Assembly: GCA_963681505.1 (NCBI GenBank)
Contig: OY811974.1
Coordinates: 4,327,271 to 4,391,270 of the forward strand
Length of the DNA stretch: 64,000 bases
Direction of reading: 5' to 3'
From: Eunapius fragilis
Lineage: Eukaryota > Porifera > Demospongiae > Spongillida > Spongillidae
In this document: positions 28,491-39,255 of the stretch, piece by piece
How positions within the stretch are numbered: position 1 is the stretch's first letter
How the letters are laid out: each line of letters starts with the position of its first letter
Made by a program: the position numbers and the translations under genes
The notes under the pieces: model-generated
The model's input: the letters and a program-made list of their open reading frames with translations, nothing else
Database searches by the model: none
What the model was told of the DNA's origin: nothing

Positions 28491-31358
28491 CTAATTAACA
28501 CTGCACTTCCCAAAATCTACTCGCAGTACTATAACCTCGGAGTTAGGAAATTTCCCTCCAAACAGCGCAGAACCCATTCTGCCAGGCTTGATCAATTCTT
28601 CTGATAGCGGTAACAACCCCTCGCCCACCACAAATGAGGCCCACTCATTACCACTGGGGCACAACAGAGGCCAAAATGGGGCAGATTCCCAGTGCGGGAC
28701 AACTAGTGTCCCCTGTGCTTTGCAGCACTCAGCATGCCTAATCACTCTTGGGATAAGCACAGGTGGTGGGCACCACCAATTGTTCTCTCCTGACCAATTC
28801 ACTGTGAACGTGTCTATTGCCTCAGTCCCTGGACATGCGTAGCGAGAGTTAAATCGCTCAACCTGTTTGTTGTATGACGTTGCAAAACGATCAATACTGT
28901 GCGGTCCCCACCATTCATCTACCATGGCAAATACTGTGGGATTGATGTACCAGTCATCATAGTCTACAACACGGCTATAATAGTCGGCAAGCTGGTTCAT
29001 CTCCCTGGGCACCCATTCTGGCTCTATCCTAATATTGTATCTTATACATGTTTTGAATACTTTTAAGGCTTCCACTTGTAAGTGAGGCTTGACACTGCCC
29101 ACTTGCAAAATACGGACAACATTTTGATTATCTGTGAACCAACGCACTCTAGCATTACAAAGCCTGCCTGCAACTGAATCTAACACCCTACCCACTGCTA
29201 CCAGTTCCCTCCAGGTAGAGCTCTGCTTTGCTTCCTCTGGTGACCACATCCCTTGTGCAACATGCATGCCATGCTCAACTGTATAGCCTCCGTACCCCAC
29301 ATCACTGGCATCTGAGTACACACATCTTACTGCAGATGGGCTATGCCATATAGGCTGTGCATTATACTCTTTGATTGACTCATACCAGAAATTAAGTTCC
29401 TCTCGCCCTTCTGGTGAGATGGGTAAAAAATCACACCATGCCTGCCTGGTTAGCAATAATGCATATAAGGCCCGTGTCATGAACCTGGCCACAGGGCCCA
29501 GCGCTAAACTCATAGATATAATTCTACCCACCAGGCTTGCTATAGCCCTTGCCCTAAGCATTGGTTGCTCCCTAGCTGTCTGCAACCTTCCATGCAGGGC
29601 ATCCATCTTCTTATCAGGTACTGAAATACAACCAACCTCTAGGTCCAAAGTAAACCCTAACCATGACAACCTATGGGTAGGTAACCAGGTAGACTTAGCT
29701 TCGTTACACACCCACCCAGCCTTCAACAGCGTGTCCTGCACCCAGCCACTGGCAGTAACTGCACCCTTCTCATCTGGCATGGCTACAATGCCATCATCGA
29801 GATACACAATTGCCTTTAATCCTTTACTACGCCATAATCGGACTAATGGACGCATCATCTTGGTGAATACATAAGGCGCTGATGACAGCCCAAACGGTAA
29901 CACTACGAATGTGTACCAGCTCCCGCCCCATTCAAAACCCAGGTACTTACGATGGCACTTAGCAACATCCACATGATGATACCCAGACTTCAAATCAAAT
30001 GAAAACATCCACTCACCTTGTTTGAACAACATCATTGCCACACGCAAGTCTTCGTACTTGAACTTTTGCTTCCAAAGGGACCGGTTAACATGCCTTAAAT
30101 TTACCACAAGCCGCTTTTTACCCACCCCATTGGTGACAACTGATAATGGGCTGCATACCACTGGAAGCTCATTCACCTTCTCAATATACCCACCACTAAG
30201 CAAATCTGCCACTGCATTTGTAACAAAATCAGCCTCTATCTGGGCAGAATGCTGGTTGGGCCGTGCATAGGGTGTAGGTTGGGAATAGAATGGGAGAACA
30301 TACCCATTCCTAAGTGTTTCCAATACCCATGGTGGTGCATACAACACCTCTTCCCAATAAGTTATGCAAGCACCCAGACGTCCCCTAACAGAAACAGTAC
30401 TTGCATCCCCCTCTTGGGCCTCCCAACATCTACTTTTAGCAATACATGACTCTCCACCATTTAACACCTCACCCAAATCAGGTGCTACATTCTCCCTATC
30501 AACACACTCCATGCCTTCCATGGCCACATGCTCAACACACTTTATTGAAGGATACTCCTCCCTGGCTCCAGCCGGGGGTGCAGCCTTGGGGCATTCCCTC
30601 CTGAAATGGCCTGGGTCACCGCACTGGAAGCAGGAGCCCACAGGGTACTTTGGTCTCGGCACTGCAGCTATGGAAGGTTTGGGACCCACAAACGGTGCTT
30701 TGGGTGTAGGCTCACTCCCCGGCCTAGGCAAACTCCTAGCCGCCAACCCATCTCTGAACTTCACCTCCTGCACCTTCCTCCTCTTTGCCAGCTTCCGCTC
30801 AGCGGCTTTTTCGGCCTTCTCAATTTTCTTTTCGTCATCAGAGTCATCAGCCAGCACATCCGCGTCATATTCCTCGACGACTGCCCACCCCGACTCCGAT
30901 CGGTCGGCCAGTTTAATCAGCTTCTGTCGGCGGGCAAGGAAAGACGTACCTTCTGCAATCTCTTTCTTAGCGAGGTCGAGTTGATCCCTCCCACTCGCTG
31001 CTTCCACACGGTCTAGATAGCTAGCCGCCACCTCCAACCGCTCCTTCACTTCCTTGTTGGCCTTATATTGGCATTCGTTGCCCTTTTTCCTAAACACGTA
31101 CGAGTCCTTATGAGACTGCCTCGCCAGCCGCATACATGTTTCCTCCTGCCCTTTCTGCATCGCCTTCATTTGCTCCTGCATCGTCTGCATGCTACTAAGG
31201 AGCTGGTCCATCTTTTCAGCTTCGGTACCCATTGTAGAAAAAGTTTGCAGCACGTGCACGACACTTAGACTGAGCCCAAAGCCCCGCTCATACCTATTTA
31301 AACCCCCCACCACGTGGCTATCACGTGCCGTACAACCAATCACATATGGAGGGAGCAT
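28491..31358 (-). CDS. Gag - reverse transcriptase - RNase H polyprotein of the Ngaro-type element
   Basis: The frame opens at 31358 but its first 40 codons lie in repeat A1; the ATG at 31232 (MGTEAEKMDQLLSSM) is the likelier start, giving 913 residues. Order: coiled-coil Gag-like region, zinc knuckle CFQCGDPGHFRREC, reverse transcriptase with FSFDLKSGYHHVDV, LPFGLSSAPYVFTKMM and the active site VYLDDGIVAM, then RNase H with CVYSDASDVGYGGY, WRELVAV and RWFTDNQNVV, ending near LADYYSRVVDYDDW. No frameshift or internal stop. No methyltransferase domain was recognised. Confidence 0.9.
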   Translation of the reverse strand: MLPPYVIGCTARDSHVVGGLNRYERGFGLSLSVVHVLQTFSTMGTEAEKMDQLLSSMQTMQEQMKAMQKGQEETCMRLARQSHKDSYVFRKKGNECQYKANKEVKERLEVAASYLDRVEAASGRDQLDLAKKEIAEGTSFLARRQKLIKLADRSESGWAVVEEYDADVLADDSDDEKKIEKAEKAAERKLAKRRKVQEVKFRDGLAARSLPRPGSEPTPKAPFVGPKPSIAAVPRPKYPVGSCFQCGDPGHFRRECPKAAPPAGAREEYPSIKCVEHVAMEGMECVDRENVAPDLGEVLNGGESCIAKSRCWEAQEGDASTVSVRGRLGACITYWEEVLYAPPWVLETLRNGYVLPFYSQPTPYARPNQHSAQIEADFVTNAVADLLSGGYIEKVNELPVVCSPLSVVTNGVGKKRLVVNLRHVNRSLWKQKFKYEDLRVAMMLFKQGEWMFSFDLKSGYHHVDVAKCHRKYLGFEWGGSWYTFVVLPFGLSSAPYVFTKMMRPLVRLWRSKGLKAIVYLDDGIVAMPDEKGAVTASGWVQDTLLKAGWVCNEAKSTWLPTHRLSWLGFTLDLEVGCISVPDKKMDALHGRLQTAREQPMLRARAIASLVGRIISMSLALGPVARFMTRALYALLLTRQAWCDFLPISPEGREELNFWYESIKEYNAQPIWHSPSAVRCVYSDASDVGYGGYTVEHGMHVAQGMWSPEEAKQSSTWRELVAVGRVLDSVAGRLCNARVRWFTDNQNVVRILQVGSVKPHLQVEALKVFKTCIRYNIRIEPEWVPREMNQLADYYSRVVDYDDWYINPTVFAMVDEWWGPHSIDRFATSYNKQVERFNSRYACPGTEAIDTFTVNWSGENNWWCPPPVLIPRVIRHAECCKAQGTLVVPHWESAPFWPLLCPSGNEWASFVVGEGLLPLSEELIKPGRMGSALFGGKFPNSEVIVLRVDFGKCSVN

Positions 31359-31402
31359 AGTTTCTGTCTAATTCACCGTGTTCAACCGACAGAAACGTAT
31401 AT
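31238..31402 (-). repeat. Split repeat A1 of the Ngaro-type element
   Basis: 165 bp, the 5' border of the element on the minus strand; probably holds its promoter, since transcription must start here (inference). Confidence 0.9.
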
Positions 31403-31870
31403 TTTTCTACTGATCTACCGCAACTTTCTACCTACGTAATTTATTACCTAAATAAGGTATTGCGTTGCAAAGGTAGAGTAGTACGTAGTGTTAACTTTTT
31501 ATTGACCTATACTGTAGCAATGCGTACTTAGTGACCATGCTTGCCACAAAGCCTTCATGCCTGTACAGGCCATCACAATTATAGCAACGCTATTGTGGTG
31601 GTTCACTCTCAAGTCTCATAGTATAGGCCGAAAACTTACCTAATTTGCCCCCACATTCATCTGGTAACCATGTTACTGTCCTCATGTACCCATGGCGACC
31701 ACTACTCCCCCCCCATGTTCCCATGGCAACCAGTACTCCTTCATGTTCTCATAACTCTATGTGGTAGTGATCACTTAAGCTTTCACTACTCTCCCCGTGT
31801 TTCCATGGTGATCACTACTGCCCCTCATGTTCCCATGGTAACCCTTATGCACTCTGACCTCTCCCTGCAG

Positions 31871-31930
31871 GAGTCTATGAGGTCACAGAGGCAATGTGAT
31901 GACCTCCAACATCAGTTGTCCCAACAGAAG
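31871..31930 (+). CDS. Coiled-coil exon B, copy 3
   Basis: 60 nt between CCCTGCAG and GTACAC; reads ESMRSQRQCDDLQHQLSQQK, one residue different from copy 1. Confidence 0.55.
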
Positions 31931-32184
31931 GTACACCTATATTTGTGATGTCCTGAATGTAGGTGTTGGTGTGGATTATAAATCTACACGCTCATATGGG
32001 ATCATTGTAGTGAAAAGGGAACTAGTGCATATTAATGTAGGTTTATGTGTGTACATGTGCACATTTGTCTGTATGTGTGACATTTGTTTATGATCCCATA
32101 TGTTCATCTATGCATTGGGTCACTTCATTTCATCATCATATCAGGGGAACTATTCCACTCATGTATCTCTCCACACCCTTACAG

Positions 32185-32271
32185 GAGTCCAGTGATGTCT
32201 TCATTTCAGGACTGAGGAGTGAGTTGAGCAGTCTGAACCAGAAGCTGGAGGAGATGACATCATATCATCAG
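32185..32271 (+). CDS. Coiled-coil exon C, copy 3
   Basis: 87 nt with the standard borders; reads ESSDVFISGLRSELSSLNQK then LEEMTSYHQ. No exon D follows within the next 2 kb. Confidence 0.55.
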
Positions 32272-33555
32272 GTGACTTTGAAATTGTTGGGCTGGGTACC
32301 TGTAGTCCGTAATGAAATGGAATTGCCTCCAGGTACATGTACCTGTAACTTATGGCCTGTATGTTAGTGGTGTTCTTTGTAGGTTGTACAGTGAGTCGTG
32401 GTTTGAACACTGGCATTAGCAGCAGTCATGTCGTTCTTACAGTATATGTACATGTGGGGCTGTTTCAGGAAGATAGCCCTGTTTTTTTATGAACGACCAT
32501 CACTGGTGTACAGAAAATCATCATATCAGTAATGGCGGGTAATTACTGTGCACATACAGTTGTATTAGCAATATCCAAATGCTCCACAGGCCCACACTAT
32601 TTTCTCAACCTGTTCCACTCACTGCACTGCCACCTTACAGTTACAGGTAGGTGTGGCAAAATCACTCTCCTAATTATGTAGCTATAAAATTATCCCTGGA
32701 TACTCAATTTCTGATTAATCTACTGTAAACCACCCTGGGATATGTTAGAAAATATGCAACAGCTCCTGTCTGATGTAACTATACGTCTTTGGGTTAGCTC
32801 ACAGTAAATTATTACTCCATATAATAATTAAATCAGATCCATTCACATGTTATGATCCTACATTCACTGGAACAATATCGAGTGCTTGATTCGAATTAAC
32901 TATTTGTATGTGTTCACATTATCGGCAATCAGGAGGTGGGTCCATGACACCACACCCCCTGCCTCAAGCTCACTGGTTTGGAGATGGGGTGTCTGGACAT
33001 TCGATTGATTGTACATCTATCTCTTAATTTTGAATGATAATATATTACGTGTTACTCCTGGGGAACGAACATTTCCCAGGAGTAATGCACATTTGATGGT
33101 TGGTAAATTTCATTGCATGATTAACTGGCAAGTGAAAAGCACAACTCTTGTGTTTCTCTGCCTGTGCTCCTTCTTAATTTTTGACGTTGTGTTTGTTGCT
33201 GTTTATTTAAGCTATTCTCTGTTGAAATCGATGGTACGATAATTTGCCAGTATGGTTCAAAGCATGCAGTGTTGTGCAGTTGGAGCTAGGAGGAAGGATG
33301 TATCCGTATTTGCAAGGAAGAGAATAATGGATACTACTACTGTGTGGCATGCAGTCAGCCAGCAGATGGCTTTTTGTTGTAACTGTGAAAGAAAGAGGAT
33401 CCCAATGTATGAACATGGAGTTCTACCTCTACTCTGAATAAGACGCCATCAGTTATCATTACAATGTGTAGTTCAACCATTTTTCAAAAACTTGACCACG
33501 ATTACGTATCCCTAGGGGAACATGATACTTGATAATATATAATGACATTAATGTC
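32272..33555. other. No recognised gene
   Basis: About 1.3 kb without a convincing ORF or family motif. A short inverted pair ACTCCTGGGG...CCCAGGAGT lies at 33053-33083. The sequence loses similarity to the exon units soon after 32300. Confidence 0.5.
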
Positions 33556-33571
33556 TAATCTACCCACCTGT

Positions 33572-33612
33572 TGTCCTAGATATAGGACAGGCGTTGTCCT
33601 ATAAATAGGACG
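33572..33612. repeat. Pair of near-palindromes, possible piggyBac subterminal repeats
   Basis: TGTCCTAGATATAGGACA and GTCCTATAAATAGGAC lie 5 bp apart. The spacing and GTCCT...AGGAC cores copy the layout at both ends of the MITE at 13362-13939. Located just past the 3' end of the inverted piggyBac transposase, they may mark the end of that element. Confidence 0.4.
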
Positions 33613-34193
33613 CAATAATACGTGATGATTTGTTGAATATTTCAATGACTTATGCACGTAATTTTGAATTTTGACCCCAAATAACATGTAGATTCATAAA
33701 ATAGGAGTTTCATATAGATTACTATAAGCACTTGATGCTGTGAAGATTGAAAAGATGAAATGACGTTGATGTCATCGTCATAATATCATAACGTTTTTGA
33801 AGTACTTCACTTAGATCAGTTCACAGAGGTCAGCAATAATTTCTTCTGAATTTGAACACTTTCTAGGTAATATAATCATTACACAACCTGGAAAGTATTA
33901 ATATTTCCTCAACATACATGTAGTTACTTTGGTGTGATTATTTTTAGCAACACCGTAAAAATGCAAAATACCGCGCAAGTCATTGGAATTACGTGCATGT
34001 ACAACACTTACCTACATGTACTATATATAAACAAAGCAAATCTAGTAGCAAAATTTAATAATTGCAGGTTATACGTTGTTGAGGTTAATGTAGTGTATAT
34101 GAAACACATGAAATTGCATTCTTGATATCAGCTTGAACATTGTAGAATGAACTTAGTTACATGTGCATAGGTATGAAGTCTACATAAGAACTG

Positions 34194-35990
34194 TCAATAA
34201 AAAAATCTAGTCACCATCTGCTGCAATGGACATTGATTCAATGTGTTCTTTGAAGCATGGCTTAGTAATTGGGTTACAAAAAGCACTGATGATGAGCTAG
34301 CATCTGATAAGATGCTACAGAGATGACAGAAATATGAACACTTCTGGTGGCATGAGCGACATCTTAGTTGATCTCCAGGCTTGTAGCTTGGCAATGTGCT
34401 AAGCTTCTTTGCACAATGAGTACGAACAACCTGATGATAGTGCAGGATAAAGAGATGATTAAAAACTCCACTGAGTTATCATTTGGACATACACATGCAT
34501 ATTACCTCAACGAGAGGAACATCATCTTCAGGTTTCCTACAGCCTCCTGAGTAAATGCATTGAAAATGAGCTGATGGGCAAGATGACCAAGAAATGTAGA
34601 AAAATCATCAATTTGGTCTTCAATTATATCCTTCTGCCTCAGTTCATGCCTGTATGCTAGAAAGGCATCTGTGATCACCATCCCCAATACTGAGCTAAAT
34701 ACTCTATGCCACCAGCAATGTGTATGCCATTTTCTTTCAAATTGTAGTGATCCCTGCCTAAATGATCATGGATGTCTATAGTAGAAAAATATTCATACAT
34801 CTTTTGTATGACTTTTGGTTGTTTTACATGCTTCTCATAAGCAATTGTGACAAATCATCCCTTCTCAATTTCTTTTCTGTGTTGCTTGTGAATGCTGTCC
34901 TTCCCTGCCAAGCATTGAAAATAATGTGCTTTGGTTTCTTGTCTGCCCATGCCTATGCAAACATCTTATTGTTGTCACTGCATATTGATTCCAAAACTAT
35001 ATGGCTACCACGCTCAGAGGGATTTCTCCTGTCTCCCGATGACCAACTGCTCAAAAACTCTTTAGGATAACGCTTTGAGGCAGTTTTAACTATCCCCATA
35101 AAATATAGTCCTCTAGATCTTAGTGCTTCCAATGTCTTCACAGAAGCAAATGCACTGTCTGCAATGTCAATCCTACCAGAACCAAAGTAGCTTTGCGTAA
35201 GACTTAGTGTCACAGCTGGTCCTGCACCTAATTCTTTATAATCCTTCTTAGATTGGCATTCTTTACCTTCCATTATGTCAAGGCTCAAAATTACTCCTGA
35301 CATGCCATCAGCACAGGACTTTAGTTCGGCCCCTACACCCTCAGGCCTGCTCAAATAAAGGTAATTCACTGTTAGCCTGCAACCTCTAGCTCACTTGTGT
35401 ATTTTAGCAAACTGCTCAAATGTTGTCTTGGATACATCAGAAGGAAGTAGTCCAGTTCATACTTTACATCTTGGATATTACTCCATTTGAATAGGGTACA
35501 GTAATCTTTGGTGCTTGCAGCTTGATCAATTTCAACACGTTCCACCACTTTCCAAGTTTGTCCATAATACTCGTTCTCTTTTGCGTATCACAAAATATAT
35601 AATACTCGTTCCCTTTTGCGTACCGTTCGTGGTCAAGGGTCTCTGCAACCTCTGTTTCAGTCGGATCAGTATTACTGGACATAGCTTCATCGTCATCACT
35701 CTCACTGCTCTCCGCATAGTGCGTTCTACCTTCCATTTCACAATCATCATGGCGCAGCCTCATCTGTTTGTTGCTGACACACCCATCGCGGTCAATAGCC
35801 TTCAAAGAGTACGCTCCTTGGGACCCATCATCCCATTTCACAGCTATTCTTCGCTTATGCCCACTTCCTTCTGCCCCAATGACAACTCCTGTCTTCCCTT
35901 GGAGTGCCTTGGACCTTCCAGATACTCTGTCACCGTTGTTAACCGATTATACGCGGTAGACGCAAATTTGCGTCCAGCTGCATACACTAC
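34194..35990 (-). pseudogene. piggyBac-like transposase, lineage with KOW-like N-terminus
   Basis: Reading leftward: VNNGDRVSGRSKALQGKTGV and RRIAVKWDDGSQGAYSLKAI (KOW/SH3-like), an acidic stretch (ESSESDDDEAM), YFLLMYPRQHLSSLL, then GVILSLDIMEGK and SGRIDIADSAFASVKTLEAL (catalytic region), ITDAFLAYRHELRQKD, and a C-terminal Cys-rich end RCRSCHQKCSYFCHLCS. Several frameshifts and stops separate these. Its start is about 190 bp from that of the next transposase, head to head. Confidence 0.7.
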
Positions 35991-36186
35991 AGTATAAGAA
36001 GCGCCATCCACAGTCGGTGACACATTTGGTTCCGAAACTTACACAGTTGTGTACACCGGTTCTTGTACTATTCAGTTTATTATCGAACTAGTAGGCTTGC
36101 TATTGTGGGTTTCTACTAAATATGCGGACAAGGTAAACAATCGATTGCGTACACCGATAAAAGCCAATTGATAACACATGTAGAGA

Positions 36187-38441
36187 ATGGCAAAGCGCTC
36201 GCGCAGGATGAACCGCGAAGACGTTATAGAACTTCTTGACAAGGATGACGATGTCCTGGAGAGCTATTGCAGTGACCCTGACGAGCCTGTTATGTCAGGG
36301 AGTGATGATGAATTCAGTGACCTTGAACAGGAAAATATGGATAGTAAACTATTAGCATATGCGATACATACACGTATAACATACCATACATGTAGATACA
36401 GAGTGCATTGTTGAACGCATAAGGAAGCACAGACCAGACAATGACATTGAAAGCAGCGGTAGGAGCCAGTATATGGCATGGGTTCAACATCGGTGTGACA
36501 TAACATTCATTCAGATGATGAGTTGTTGCCATTTCAAATTGCTACCTGTGGTGTGGAAGAAATAGAAATAGAGCAAGATGACTGGCTGCAAGGTGAGAAA
36601 AGGAATTTATGCTAAGATATCAATAAACCTTCCTCTCAAGGTCAAGAACCTATGGACACCACTTTCACATCAAATCAAAACACATCTACACACATGTATG
36701 ATGGGGCAACCAACATGCCTGGTGAGCAGCTAATGTACAAGGACCCAATTCTAATATAACTACATGTATATGCATGCATACCCAGCCGAACACATGGAGG
36801 AATGTACTACATCATCACGACAGGTGCATGGAGAACAAGCAGTAAACATGGAACCAACAGGTTCATCATCAAGGCAGGAAAAAAGTAAATGGACACGCAC
36901 ACTGACGGAAAACAACATACATCCATTTCAATCGTTCAGTGGCCCAACAACACTTATACCAAACTCCCTACTAGACATCTTCCGACTATTCTTCACAGAA
37001 GAGCTTCAACAACAGATCGTTCAGGCGACTAATGACTACGCGAAGGCCACCATGAAGGAAACTAAATATGAACAGTGAACAAAAGTGACATGCGAAGAAA
37101 TCAGGGCATATTTTGGTTTTCACATACTGATGTCAATAAACCGTTTACCATCAATTGATGACTATTGGAGCACAAATCCAAATCTGCGCTACGGTCCAAT
37201 AGCAAATCGGATTTCCAGGGACCGATTAGGGACATACAGAAATACCTGCATTTTGTTAATAATGAAACACTAGTGCCACAAGGTCAAAGCAGATATGATC
37301 GACTGGGAAAAGTGTGACCTGTGTTAGATTATGTTACTGCTAAATGCAAGGAACTATACAAGCCTCACAGGGAAGTTGCGGTCGACGAGGCAATGATAAA
37401 GTTTCAAGGGAGATCCTCACTAAAACAGTATATGCCACAAAAGTCCATAAAACGTGGTTTGGGTGCTAGGGGATTCCCACAACGGATACTTCGTTGATTT
37501 TGTTTTATACATTGGGAAAGAAGAAAATGCCGCTGTGAAAGGCCTTGGGAATAAAGTGGTTCTCTTCCCTCACATCACAACTAAATGGAAAACACCATGT
37601 AGTATACTTTGACAATTTTTTCGCATCGGTTGAATTGCTGGAAGAATTGCTAAAATGGGGTGTATACAGTTGTGGAACTGTACGAAGTAACAGGAAGCAA
37701 TTCCCTAAAGAATTGTCTGAAGCTACTCTGAAGAATAGGTCAGCACAACATATACATGCACAGTATTATTTATTTTGAAACGTATAGGGGGACTCACTCA
37801 CGGTTCAAAAGGGAGCTATTGTGGCTTCAGCCTGGCTGGATAAAAAAGTTGTGATGGTAATGTCAACCAGTTGCCATGATCCAAGTCTGAAATTGAAGGT
37901 AGGAAGAAGGCTATCAGATGGCACAAAGATAGATGTGCCCTGTCCATCGTCAATCAGCGAGTACAATGCCTACATGAGAGGAGTTGATAGAGGAGACCAA
38001 ATTAGGGGGTACTATAAAACAAGAACTAAATGCAGGAAGTTTTACAAATATATATTTTGGTTTTTATTTGACACTGTAATAACAAACTCATATGTACTAC
38101 ACAAGCACTACAGAGCAGACCTTACCATATCAAAAAACATGACAATGAAGCAGTTTCAACTCCAACTGGCTGATTCTCTTATAGGCGATTACTGCGGTAG
38201 AAAAAAGCTAGGAAAAACTGCACTGCCCAATGCTGTATGGCCAGTACAACTGATACATGTTCCTGTAACAAAGACAGAAAACTCAAAGAAGAAAAGAAGC
38301 AAATGCACTCTGTGCATAAGGAGACATGTAAGGAAGGACACACAATGGCAGTGCAAAGGATGTTCAGTGTGGCTGTGTTTTACTGGTGCAACTAACGACT
38401 GTTTCAACAAGTGGCACACACAACATTGCAATGAAGAGTAA
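36187..38441 (+). pseudogene. piggyBac (PGBD-like) transposase, copy 2
   Basis: The start is MAKRSRRMNREDVIELLDKD, followed by an acidic region. Later frames give FSGPTTLIPNSLLDIFRLFF, VTCEEIRAYFGFHILMSINR, VAVDEAMIKFQGRSSLKQYM (first Asp), HVVYFDNFFASVELLEELLK (second Asp) and YMRGVDRGDQIRGYYKTR (third Asp). The Cys-rich zinc domain CTLCIRRHVRKDTQWQCKGC ends the protein. At least four frame breaks, so inactive. The last 206 codons (37821-38441) are uninterrupted. Confidence 0.8.
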
Positions 38442-38587
38442 ACGTTGTGCGCCAAAGTGTTTGTATATGACCTATATATAATCTATATACTACTACCCAT
38501 ACCTATGCCAACATCCCCACAACACACCCAGCGCACACACATAGCTATGCCCCCACCCACCTAAACACCCACAGCACAAACTCATAG

Positions 38588-39252
38588 ATGGATATGCACA
38601 CATCCCCGTCAACACCCCCAGCGCACACACATCCCCCTCAACACCCCCAGTGCACACATCCCACTCAACACCCCCAGTGCACACATCCACCTCAACACCC
38701 CCAGCGCACACATCCACCTCAACACCCCAGCGCACACATCCCCCTCAACACCCCAGTGCACACATCCCCGTCAACACCCCAGAGCACACATCCCCTCAAA
38801 ACCCCAGCACACACATCTCCCTCAATACCCCAACGCACACATCCACCTCAACACCCCCAGTGCACACATCCCCCTCAACACCCCAGCACACACATCCCTC
38901 AACACCCCCAGAGCACACATCCCCCTCAACACCCTCAGAGCACACTTCCCCCTCAACACCCCAGTGCACACATCCCCCTCACACATCCTCCTCACCACCC
39001 CCAGCGCACACATCCCCCTCAACACCCCCAGCGCACATCCCCTCAACACCCCAGCACACATCCCCTCAACACCCCAGCGCACACATCCACCTTAACACCC
39101 CCAATGCACACATCCCCCTCAACACCCCCAGCACACACATCCCTTCAACACCCCAGAGCACACATCCCCCTCAACACCCCAGCACACACATCCCCCTCAA
39201 CCACCCTGCACACATCCACCTCACCACCCCCAGCACACACATCCACCTCAAC
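38588..39252. repeat. Minisatellite reading HTSPSTP/HIPLNTPA
   Basis: Imperfect units of 20-24 bp, ACACATCCCCCTCAACACCC followed by CAGCGC or CAGTGC, about 30 copies. The strand bias (C/A-rich top strand) keeps several frames open. It lies between two piggyBac copies and merges in frame with the second. Confidence 0.9.
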
Positions 39253-39255
39253 ACA

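Larger units (their letters stand above)
26254..31402 (-). mobile_element. Ngaro/DIRS-type tyrosine-recombinase retrotransposon
   Basis: On the minus strand the order is A1 (31402-31238), Gag-RT-RNase H, tyrosine recombinase, B1 (26956-26844), A2 (26843-26679), B2 (26366-26254). The A1/A2 and B1/B2 pairs are almost identical and both main frames are open, so insertion seems recent. There is no protease or integrase and no target duplication is apparent, as expected for DIRS-group elements that integrate through a circular intermediate. Confidence 0.9.
23806..31514 (-). mobile_element. Decayed Tc1-like transposon containing three later additions
   Basis: Ends CAGTATCGGTCAATAAAAAG and the complement of CAGTATAGGTCAATAAAAAG lie inside TA (23804-23805, 31515-31516). 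Inside are a 519-bp MITE, a 61-bp tandem repeat, a broken Tc1 transposase on the minus strand, and a complete Ngaro-type retrotransposon (26254-31402) that separates the right end from the rest. Confidence 0.75.

Noticed and set aside
28588..31371. Plus-strand frames of up to 206 codons across the Ngaro element
   Set aside because: Shadows of the 955-codon polyprotein frame.
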